DNA of 64,000 bases from Flavobacteriales bacterium (lineage in GTDB: Bacteria; Bacteroidota; Bacteroidia; Flavobacteriales_F; PHOS-HE28), in assembly GCA_016704485.1 (NCBI GenBank), contig JADJAA010000002.1, positions 1 through 64,000 of the forward strand, in the 5' to 3' direction. Below, one piece after another: positions 57,801 through 64,000 of this stretch; position 1 is the first letter of the stretch; every line of letters begins with the position of its first letter. Position numbers and translations under genes: made by a program. A model generated the notes under the pieces. It was not told where the DNA came from. It did no database searches and saw nothing but the letters and a program-made list of their open reading frames with translations.

Positions 57801-60393
57801 AGCTTTCATCGACAACTGTGCAACCTGCGTTGGTGGTAACACCGGCGAAGTAGCATGTGTAGCTGACTGTAACGGCGACTTTGGCGGAACAGCCTTCATC
57901 GACAACTGCGCAACCTGCGTAGGTGGTAACACCGGCGAAGTAGCATGTGTAGCTGACTGTAATGGCGACTTCGGCGGAACAGCTTTCATCGACAACTGCG
58001 CAACCTGCGTAGGTGGTAACACCGGCGAAGTAGCATGTACTGTGGATTGTAACGGCGACTTTGGCGGAACAGCCTTCATTGACAACTGCGCAACCTGCGT
58101 AGGTGGTAACACCGGCGAAGTAGCATGTGTAGCTGACTGTAACGGCGACTTTGGCGGAACAGCCTTCATCGACAACTGCGCAACCTGCGTAGGCGGTAAC
58201 ACCGGCGAAGTAGCATGTGTAGCTGACTGTAACGGAGACTTTGGCGGAACAGCCTTCATCGACAACTGCGCAACCTGCGTTGGTGGTAACACCGGCGAAG
58301 TAGCATGTACTGTGGATTGTAACGGAGACTTTGGCGGAACAGCCTTCATCGACAACTGCGCAACCTGCGTAGGCGGTAACACCGGCGAAGTAGCATGTGT
58401 AGCTGACTGTAATGGCGACTTTGGCGGAACAGCCTTCATCGACAACTGCGCAACCTGCGTAGGTGGTAACACCGGCGAAGTAGCATGTGTAGCTGACTGT
58501 AATGGTGACTTTGGCGGAACAGCCTTCATCGACAACTGTGCAACCTGCGTTGGTGGTAACACCGGCGAAGTAGCATGTACTGTGGATTGTAACGGAGACT
58601 TTGGCGGAACAGCCTTCATCGACAACTGCGCAACCTGCGTAGGCGGTAACACCGGCGAAGTAGCATGTGTAGCTGACTGTAATGGCGACTTTGGCGGAAC
58701 AGCCTTCATCGACAACTGCGCAACCTGCGTAGGTGGTAACACCGGCGAAGTAGCATGTGTAGCTGACTGTAATGGTGACTTTGGCGGAACAGCCTTCATC
58801 GACAACTGTGCAACCTGCGTTGGTGGTAACACCGGCGAAGTAGCATGTGTAGCTGACTGTAACGGCGACTTTGGCGGAACAGCCTTCATCGACAACTGCG
58901 CAACCTGCGTTGGTGGTAACACCGGCGAAGTAGCATGTGTAGCTGACTGTAATGGTGACTTTGGCGGAACAGCCTTCTTGGATGATTGCGATATTTGCGT
59001 AGGTGGAAACACCGGATTAGCACCTTGCACTGTGGGTTGCGATAACAATGTGGTTATCGAATTTGCTACGGATAATAACGCAGCTGATGTTAGCTGGTCG
59101 ATCACGGCCGTAGGTGCAGGAACCCCAAGTTGCAGCGGTTCCAACTTGCCGAATAACCAACCAGCCTATGTTACTGATGTATGCTGCTTATCCGATGGAT
59201 GCTACCGATTGGTAGTTACTGATGCTGGTGGAGATGGTATCGCCGGTGGTGGATACGTGTTACGCATGGCAGGAAACAACGGAATGCGCATCATTGACAA
59301 CAGCAACAACTTTACGGTTGGTTCAAGTTCGATCAACACGAGCCTAGAGGACGGTGCGTTCTGTCTGCCATTGGGAGGTGTTGAGCTATTATCGTCCAGC
59401 TGCGATAAGTACTTCTGGGCAAATGGCCAATACATCGTTTGTAACGAAGATGCTGAAGTTGCTGCTGATTTCAACGGTGGTGGAGTTGCTGGTGCGGATT
59501 CGGGCTATGACTTCTGGTTCTACAACCCGAATGGAGGTTACAGCTTCATCCGTGAGCGTCGTCACAACGTGTCTGACAATTTCGCGAATATTGGTTCACC
59601 ACGGACCTGTCATATGAAAGTGAACAACTGGGCTACAGCTAACCATATTCCGGATCAAATGAACTTGAACGTTCGAGTACGCGGTGTTGTAAATGGTGTT
59701 GCAAGTTCATGGGGTCCGGCATGTCGCTTTGCACGCAACGAAGCGTTGGCGATCTGCACACCTACAAAGTTGTTCGACATCCCTGGTTATGTGTTCTATA
59801 GCTGCGGTGTTACGCGTCAATTCGTAACTAGTTCTTCGCAGCGCTTGTATGCACGCCCAGTATCTGGTGCAACGCAGTATCAGTTCCGGTTCTCAATACC
59901 TGGTGAAGGTGTTTTGGTTACGCGTACTGCGAATAACTACTATGCCACCTTGGGTTGGACCAATGATGTTCCTTTGGTCGATGGTAACACCTACGATGTT
60001 GAGGTACGCGCATTCAAAGGAGGAATATGGTGCATCTGGGGTGAGACCTGCCAAGTGACCATCTGCAACGCTCCGCCATGCGGCATGGAGGCGAATGGTG
60101 GCCAACAGAACGTTGCTCTTGACCTGAATACGACACTCAGCGTGTGGCCTAACCCGAACCAGGGTGATCAAGTTCACGTGAATATCATCGGTTTACAGGA
60201 TGGTGTGAACAAAGTGACAGTAGACCTGTTCGATCTTACAGGTAAGCGTGTGATCTCACGTCAGTTCGCTGCACAGGATGGTAACATGAATACGGTCATG
60301 GACCTCAATGGATCAATGAACAGTGGTATGTACATGTTGCGCATTACCGCAGGAGAGAAAGTATTTACCGAGCGTCTGGTCATCCAGCATTGA
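54817..60393 (+). CDS. Giant T9SS-sorted protein with 34 Cys-rich 30-residue repeats
   Basis: 1858 residues, signal peptide ending GFAQ. Residues about 25-195 match the N-terminal domain of the 50074 gene (EVQLRPNADWQRADG, NFTVRW, DGEWFISMGG). Ig/PKD-like segments follow to 358. Residues 359-1378 are 34 repeats of CNGDFGGTAFIDNCATCVGG plus NTGEVAC and a VAD or TVD linker; 1379-1408 is a decayed last copy. Four cysteines per repeat suggest a disulfide-stapled stalk. After a further beta-rich region the last 85 residues are a type A sorting domain (LSVWPNPNQGDQVHVN, VDLFDLTGKRVIS, MNSGMYMLRI). A cell-surface or released adhesin or scaffold is likely. No catalytic domain was recognised. Confidence 0.9.
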   Translation: MKILTPINAVLRSIAALFLLLGWVQFGFAQPGDVNRIDIRLVSFDANTVEVQLRPNADWQRADGIVNLNFTVRWETAAGGQLGEPDQSFTGFSCVSNPLFLSENPGVGDALNNADNGGFRYKAYGTTGNIIPVACTIPANTWARYAQLPLTGLTGCTSFEVVTSDAYTISQDGEWFISMGGPDITTASQVVLPGAAMGTGATPSPGSYGPFCSTDADVSLGGTPSGGVWTGTGVSGSGPYVFDPSAGTQSLTYTVGTGNCAAAALTTITINQAPTTANAGPDQNICASSTTLAGNIATVGSGSWSVVGGSGTFANASSPTTTVSSLGAGANTFRWTISNAGCAASANDVVISNGPCDCNGDFGGTAFIDNCATCVGGNTGEVACVADCNGDFGGTAFIDNCATCVGGNTGEVACTVDCNGDFGGTAFIDNCATCVGGNTGEVACVADCNGDFGGTAFIDNCATCVGGNTGEVACVADCNGDFGGTAFIDNCATCVGGNTGEVACVADCNGDFGGTAFIDNCATCVGGNTGEVACVADCNGDFGGTAFIDNCATCVGGNTGEVACVADCNGDFGGTAFIDNCATCVGGNTGEVACTVDCNGDFGGTAFIDNCATCVGGNTGEVACVADCNGDFGGTAFIDNCATCVGGNTGEVACVADCNGDFGGTAFIDNCATCVGGNTGEVACVADCNGDFGGTAFIDNCATCVGGNTGEVACVADCNGDFGGTAFIDNCATCVGGNTGEVACVADCNGDFGGTAFIDNCATCVGGNTGEVACTVDCNGDFGGTAFIDNCATCVGGNTGEVACVADCNGDFGGTAFIDNCATCVGGNTGEVACVADCNGDFGGTAFIDNCATCVGGNTGEVACVADCNGDFGGTAFIDNCATCVGGNTGEVACTVDCNGDFGGTAFIDNCATCVGGNTGEVACVADCNGDFGGTAFIDNCATCVGGNTGEVACTVDCNGDFGGTAFIDNCATCVGGNTGEVACVADCNGDFGGTAFIDNCATCVGGNTGEVACVADCNGDFGGTAFIDNCATCVGGNTGEVACVADCNGDFGGTAFIDNCATCVGGNTGEVACTVDCNGDFGGTAFIDNCATCVGGNTGEVACVADCNGDFGGTAFIDNCATCVGGNTGEVACVADCNGDFGGTAFIDNCATCVGGNTGEVACTVDCNGDFGGTAFIDNCATCVGGNTGEVACVADCNGDFGGTAFIDNCATCVGGNTGEVACVADCNGDFGGTAFIDNCATCVGGNTGEVACTVDCNGDFGGTAFIDNCATCVGGNTGEVACVADCNGDFGGTAFIDNCATCVGGNTGEVACVADCNGDFGGTAFIDNCATCVGGNTGEVACVADCNGDFGGTAFIDNCATCVGGNTGEVACVADCNGDFGGTAFLDDCDICVGGNTGLAPCTVGCDNNVVIEFATDNNAADVSWSITAVGAGTPSCSGSNLPNNQPAYVTDVCCLSDGCYRLVVTDAGGDGIAGGGYVLRMAGNNGMRIIDNSNNFTVGSSSINTSLEDGAFCLPLGGVELLSSSCDKYFWANGQYIVCNEDAEVAADFNGGGVAGADSGYDFWFYNPNGGYSFIRERRHNVSDNFANIGSPRTCHMKVNNWATANHIPDQMNLNVRVRGVVNGVASSWGPACRFARNEALAICTPTKLFDIPGYVFYSCGVTRQFVTSSSQRLYARPVSGATQYQFRFSIPGEGVLVTRTANNYYATLGWTNDVPLVDGNTYDVEVRAFKGGIWCIWGETCQVTICNAPPCGMEANGGQQNVALDLNTTLSVWPNPNQGDQVHVNIIGLQDGVNKVTVDLFDLTGKRVISRQFAAQDGNMNTVMDLNGSMNSGMYMLRITAGEKVFTERLVIQH
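55891..59040 (+). repeat. Tandem repeat array, 90-bp unit, 34 full copies plus one degenerate
   Basis: The unit of 90 bases keeps frame and phase from 55891 to 58950; the 35th (58951-59040) is diverged. The encoded 27-residue core is invariant, and nearly all differences are synonymous, apart from the VAD/TVD linker (8 TVD among 34). Higher-order duplication is visible: 56071-56610 equals 56611-57150, and 58321-58590 matches 58591-58860. Confidence 0.97.
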
Positions 60394-60411
60394 TCGGTAA
60401 TTGAACAAACT

Positions 60412-60445
60412 GAAGGGCCGTCTCGAAAGAGGCGGCCCTTTTGCG
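60412..60445 (+). terminator. Rho-independent terminator after the giant repeat gene
   Basis: GGGCCGTCTC (60415-60424), a GAAA loop, GAGGCGGCCC, then TTTT at 60439-60442, within 50 bases of the stop. Confidence 0.88.
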
Positions 60446-60638
60446 TTGGCTATGTTCTTTCTGAATGGATCCACCCGGGCTAACAATTACGATTTAGGTG
60501 TGCTCAATGTGACTGAATGTTCAGTTCGAATGGGTAGTAGTTGTAGCGCGATCAGGAAGGAATTACCGGAAACTGGGTATTTCAGATCAACGTCGATGTG
60601 GAGAGCTTTGTAGAAAGATCGTACCATCGATCCATCAC

Positions 60639-61481
60639 ATGAAAACGAAAGCAACTGCCTCCAAGAATAGTTTACTTGCCTTATGTATCGGTATCAATAA
60701 CTACCCAGGTACAGGTAGTGATCTCAGCGGATGTGTTAATGACGCAAACGATTGGGCGAAAGAGCTTAACTCCCGGGGATATAATGTGGAAAAGCTATTG
60801 GACAAGAACGCAAATGGAGCCAATATTCGCAAGGGGATAAATGCGACCATTGCAAAAGCGAAGCGCGGAGATACTGTGATCATCACCTACTCTGGACACG
60901 GCACGTACGTCCCCGACCTCAATGGAGATGAACCAGATGGTCTGGACGAGGCGATTTGTCCGCACGACACCAATACCAAAGGTGTGATCACTGATGATGA
61001 GCTTTTTCTGATGTTCAACGCGCGCGGTACAGGAGTGCATCTTGCCTTCCTATCCGACAGTTGTCATAGCGGCACGGTGAGCAGATTCGCACCAATTACC
61101 ACGCCTGCAACGACAACTTCAGCAAATGCCCCGCAACGTACGGTACGGTTCCTGCCTCCATCGGTCTTTATGAAACCAGCGGCTCTGAAGAAAATGGGGA
61201 TCGGTAGCGCTTATCGGGCCAGCAAGGCACCTGGGCGATATGCCGGACTTTTGTTGAGCGGTTGCCAAGACCATGAATACAGTTATGATGCTTGGTTCAA
61301 CGGAAGACCGAACGGGGCATTCACATTCGTAGCATTGAAGACGCTGAAAACACTACCAGCCGGCTCCAACTATACTGCATGGTACAAAGCTATCCGCACT
61401 GCGCTTCCCTCACGCCAGTATGCTCAGACCCCGAACCTTTATGGCGATTCTCCCAGTAAGCGATGGAAAGTGCTTGCCTAA
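60639..61481 (+). CDS. Caspase-family (C14-like) peptidase
   Basis: 280 residues, no signal peptide. LLALCIGINNYPGTGSDLSG starts the caspase fold; YSGHGTYVPDLNGDEPDGLD holds the catalytic His (His87) and FLSDSCHSGTVSRF the catalytic Cys (Cys141). DEAICPHD is the adjoining acidic block. Such bacterial caspase-like peptidases (metacaspase/p20 type) cleave after basic residues in known cases; the substrate here is unknown. The p20 core is alone: no extra death-fold or TPR domain. It has its own position after a terminator, so it is probably a separate unit. A role in stress or regulated lysis is speculation. Confidence 0.88.
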   Translation: MKTKATASKNSLLALCIGINNYPGTGSDLSGCVNDANDWAKELNSRGYNVEKLLDKNANGANIRKGINATIAKAKRGDTVIITYSGHGTYVPDLNGDEPDGLDEAICPHDTNTKGVITDDELFLMFNARGTGVHLAFLSDSCHSGTVSRFAPITTPATTTSANAPQRTVRFLPPSVFMKPAALKKMGIGSAYRASKAPGRYAGLLLSGCQDHEYSYDAWFNGRPNGAFTFVALKTLKTLPAGSNYTAWYKAIRTALPSRQYAQTPNLYGDSPSKRWKVLA

Positions 61482-61594
61482 GCACCTATCTGACCAATAT
61501 GAGGTAAGCTATTCTGTGTGGCTAAGTCAGGTTAATGGACAAAACGAATGGCGAGACCTTCTGAATGTCCTATCTGGATCAGGTTAGAGTAAAG

Positions 61595-61628
61595 GAAAAG
61601 CCCCCGATGGATCAGGGGCTTTTTTACG
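61595..61628 (+). terminator. Bidirectional rho-independent terminator
   Basis: AGCCCC at 61599-61604 pairs with GGGGCT at 61615-61620, with T tract on the + side and T-rich tail on the - side. It serves the caspase gene (+) and the convergent gap gene (-). Confidence 0.85.
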
Positions 61629-61642
61629 AAATTTGAATGATC

Positions 61643-63097
61643 TCAGTAGTACACCAACCGGCGCACCTTGGTAACGTGCTTTGCCAAACGGATAACCTGT
61701 TTGGTATACCCGAATTCGTTATCGTACCACGTGTAGAGTACAACGCTTTTGCCGTCCGGGGCTACTATGGTTGCATTGCTGTCGAAAACGCTACAGCATG
61801 TATCACCAATGATATCGCTGCTAACGAGTTCTGGATCTACCTGATAATGGATCTGGTTCACCAATTCACCCTCGAGAGCCGCTTTACGGATCATCTCGTT
61901 CATAGCTGCAAGATCCTTGATGGGCTTTTTCAGCGTGAGGTTCATGATCGCCAATGAACCATTAGGTGTAGGTACACGAACTGCATTAGCGGTCAGTTTG
62001 TCCTTCAAACTAGGAATTGCCTTGCTTACGGCAGTACCGGCTCCGGTGCTGGTGATCACCATATTGATGGCAGCACTGCGGCCACGGCGAGGTCCCTTGT
62101 GGTAATTATCCAACAAATTCTGGTCGTTGGTGTAAGCATGAACCGTTTCGATATGTCCTTTCTCGATCCCCACTTCATCTTCAACCACCTTAAGTATAGG
62201 GGAGATCGCGTTGGTCGTACAGCTAGCTGCACTGAAGATCTTCTCGTTCTCGATATCCTGTTCCTTGTGGTTGATCCCGTAAACGATGTTCGGTATCTCC
62301 TTGCCAGGAGCCGTCAATAACACCTTGGCAACGCCTTTCCCTTTCAGATGGCGCTCCAGATCGGCACGCTTGGTGAATGCACCCGTATTGTCGATCACAA
62401 GAGCATTGTTGATGCCGTACTGAGTGTAGTCAATATCCTCTGGCTTGCTAGCTGCGATCAACTGCACTTCTTGGCCGTTGATGATCAAGGTCCTGTTTGC
62501 AATGTCTTCGATAACTGTTCCTTTGAATGCACCATGCACACTATCATTCCGTAACAACGCAGCTCGCTTAACGATCTCCTCATCCGTTAGCGTGCGTGTA
62601 ACAATTGCACGAAGACGCAATTGTTGGCCCTTACCGGCTTGTTTCACCAATTCACGAGCAGCAATTCGGCCAATGCGACCAAATCCGTACAATACCACGT
62701 CCTGCGGCTTGAATTTATGCTTATCTTGACCAATGAAATCCTTCAGATGTCCGCTAAGAAAGTCGTTCACGGAAGTGCTTTTGGAAGCAATGAATTCGTA
62801 GGTCAATTTGCCGATATCGATCTTACTGGGCGCAAGGTCCAATTCGAGTAACCCACGCGCTACATTGGCTGTAACATGAACGTCTATGGGCTTCTTGACG
62901 ACCTCTGAAGCATAGTCGAAATGCTTCATAACCTCTGAAATGCTGATATCCAGCAAGTGATTCCGGAAAAAAACAAGTTCAACTCCACGGTCGTACATAA
63001 GCCGACCAACTGAATTCATCAGATCCACCGCAGCTTTTTCACGATCTACGTAATCCTGTAGGCCAGCTTCGTAGCCTTTTCTCTCCAAAGTCTCCAT
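61643..63097 (-). CDS. gap: Glyceraldehyde-3-phosphate dehydrogenase (long form)
   Basis: About 484 residues from ATG 63097 (an upstream TTG at 63106 is also in frame). The enzyme oxidises glyceraldehyde-3-phosphate to 1,3-bisphosphoglycerate. YGFGRIGRIAARELVKQAG binds NAD, SAASCTTNAISPI holds the catalytic Cys, ETVHAYTNDQNLLD holds the His, and YDNEFGYTKQV is the conserved end. The first 140 residues are a helical extension seen in the long-form GAPDH of Bacteroidota; total length matches. Metabolic housekeeping gene; convergent with the caspase gene. Confidence 0.95.
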   Translation of the reverse strand: METLERKGYEAGLQDYVDREKAAVDLMNSVGRLMYDRGVELVFFRNHLLDISISEVMKHFDYASEVVKKPIDVHVTANVARGLLELDLAPSKIDIGKLTYEFIASKSTSVNDFLSGHLKDFIGQDKHKFKPQDVVLYGFGRIGRIAARELVKQAGKGQQLRLRAIVTRTLTDEEIVKRAALLRNDSVHGAFKGTVIEDIANRTLIINGQEVQLIAASKPEDIDYTQYGINNALVIDNTGAFTKRADLERHLKGKGVAKVLLTAPGKEIPNIVYGINHKEQDIENEKIFSAASCTTNAISPILKVVEDEVGIEKGHIETVHAYTNDQNLLDNYHKGPRRGRSAAINMVITSTGAGTAVSKAIPSLKDKLTANAVRVPTPNGSLAIMNLTLKKPIKDLAAMNEMIRKAALEGELVNQIHYQVDPELVSSDIIGDTCCSVFDSNATIVAPDGKSVVLYTWYDNEFGYTKQVIRLAKHVTKVRRLVYY

Positions 63098-63137
63098 CGA
63101 ATTCAATAAAAGTTTTGGGCGTTGTACGCAGAATTGC

Positions 63138-64000
63138 CTATCCGAGATACGCTTTCAGCAACTTACTGCGGCTGGTATGGCGTAGGCGGCGTATCGCTTT
63201 CTCTTTGATCTGGCGAACACGCTCTCGTGTAAGGTCGAATTTGGCACCGATCTCCTCCAAGGTGAGGCCGTGGTTGATGGCGATACCAAAGAACAATTTC
63301 ACTACATCACGCTCACGTTCGGTAAGCGTGCTCAAGGCACGATCGATCTCTTTGCTCAACGATTCGTTCAATAGCAAACGGTCAGCTGGTGCGCTATCGT
63401 TGTTCGGCAACACATCCAGTAGGCTATTGCTTTCACCCTCAACAAAGGGTGCATCCATGCTGATATGACGACCACTGACCTTCATGGTATCAGCAACCTT
63501 TTCGGCTGGAAGATCCAGAAACACAGCGAGTTCATCCGCACTTGGTGGGCGCTCGTATTCCTGCTCCAGCTTAGCGAATGCCTTGTTGATCTTGTTCAAT
63601 GAACCTACTTGGTTCAGCGGCAAGCGCACGATACGGCTCTGCTCGGCCAATGCTTGTAGAATACTCTGGCGGATCCACCATACGGCGTACGAGATGAATT
63701 TAAATCCACGGGTTTCATCAAAGCGCTGAGCGGCTTTGATCAGACCTAGGTTCCCTTCGTTGATCAGGTCGGGAAGACTTAGACCTTGGTTCTGGTATTG
63801 TTTTGCAACCGATACCACGAAACGTAGGTTGGCTTTTACCAATTTCTCCAAGGCTACGCCATCGCCCTGTTTGATCTTCTGGGCTAATTCCACCTCTATA
63901 TCAGCGGTTATCAAGCCCTCCTTGCCGATCTCCTGCAAATACTTGTCAAGGGACTGACTTTCCCGGTTGGTGATCGATTTGGTGATCTTGAGCTGACGCA
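63138..64000 (-). CDS. rpoD: Housekeeping sigma factor (RpoD/SigA), start codon cut by the window edge
   Basis: Continuous to the window end. The last bases read TG-CGT-CAG-CTC, so only the A of an ATG seems to lie outside; full length would be 287 residues (MRQLKITKSITNRESQS). It has region 2 (NLRFVVSVAKQYQNQGLSLP, DLINEGNLGLIKAAQRFDET, FKFISYAVWWIRQSILQALA), region 3, and region 4 (LTLEEIGAKFDLTRERVRQI). Region 1.1 is absent, as is usual for the primary sigma of Bacteroidota, which recognises TAnnTTTG promoters. It is 40 bases from the gap gene on the same strand. Confidence 0.95.
   Translation of the reverse strand, partial: RQLKITKSITNRESQSLDKYLQEIGKEGLITADIEVELAQKIKQGDGVALEKLVKANLRFVVSVAKQYQNQGLSLPDLINEGNLGLIKAAQRFDETRGFKFISYAVWWIRQSILQALAEQSRIVRLPLNQVGSLNKINKAFAKLEQEYERPPSADELAVFLDLPAEKVADTMKVSGRHISMDAPFVEGESNSLLDVLPNNDSAPADRLLLNESLSKEIDRALSTLTERERDVVKLFFGIAINHGLTLEEIGAKFDLTRERVRQIKEKAIRRLRHTSRSKLLKAYLG

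Noticed and set aside
55891..59040. Possible CRISPR array
   Set aside because: Units are directly adjacent, 90 bp, in frame, with no unique spacers and no cas genes nearby.
55662..59144. A 1160-residue open frame on the minus strand across the repeat array
   Set aside because: It is the mirror of the 90-bp repeats: one stop-free repeat gives a long open frame automatically. It has low-complexity Pro/Ser/Lys content, no signal or start context, and ends outside the array with no domain.
60401..60613. A 70-residue + strand frame after the giant gene
   Set aside because: It begins on and reads through the terminator hairpin, has no ribosome site, and looks non-coding.
60639..61481. Caspase gene as part of a gasdermin or other defence system
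   Set aside because: Neighbours are a surface protein gene and gap; no pore-former, sensor or nuclease gene lies beside it.

Overview
The window looks like chromosome of a Bacteroidota bacterium, most likely Flavobacteriales or a close relative. Several secreted proteins carry type IX secretion (T9SS) C-terminal sorting domains of type A and type B. There is a PorG-like T9SS protein, a short (about 287 residue) housekeeping sigma factor, a long-form GAPDH, and repeated TAnnTTTG-type promoter elements just upstream of genes. No tRNA, rRNA, insertion sequence, integrase or CRISPR array was seen.

Positions 1-38.2 kb are a surface-polysaccharide region. It holds at least ten glycosyltransferases of GT2 type and four of GT4 type. 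Sugar-nucleotide enzymes include a WecB-type UDP-GlcNAc 2-epimerase, two SDR epimerases and an AsnB-type amidotransferase. A cysD-cysNC-TauE operon (activated sulfate, PAPS, plus a sulfite/sulfate-type permease) lies between two paralogous GT2 genes, which fits sulfated glycan, although no sulfotransferase is visible here. A + strand operon at 28.2-35.2 kb encodes a small membrane protein, a CotH-type kinase, an O-antigen polymerase/ligase-like protein, a second CotH-like protein with a beta-helix-like tail, and a membrane-anchored metallophosphoesterase.

Two copies of a three-gene cassette sit inside this region on the minus strand (8.4-10.8 kb and 23.4-25.8 kb). Each encodes three related exported proteins with a phage-tail-fibre-like middle and a cysteine-rich FGE/C-type-lectin-like end. 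I do not recognise this as a described system, and it is the best candidate for novelty here.

Positions 38.4-64 kb are mostly core and envelope genes: porG-like, an NPD/FabK-like flavoenzyme, guaB, a three-gene parvulin/SurA-type chaperone operon, a MoxR ATPase, then five secreted or T9SS proteins. These include a lysyl-oxidase-like protein and a 1858-residue protein with 34 near-identical 30-residue Cys-rich repeats. A caspase-fold peptidase, gap and the housekeeping sigma gene (start codon cut by one base at the window edge) complete the window.

Reading-frame lesions are strikingly uneven. About ten interrupted or internally frameshifted genes fall in the first 17.1 kb, and none was recognised after that. 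They may be real decay, phase variation or a patch of poor consensus sequence. They are annotated as broken genes here, with the inferred full extent given.
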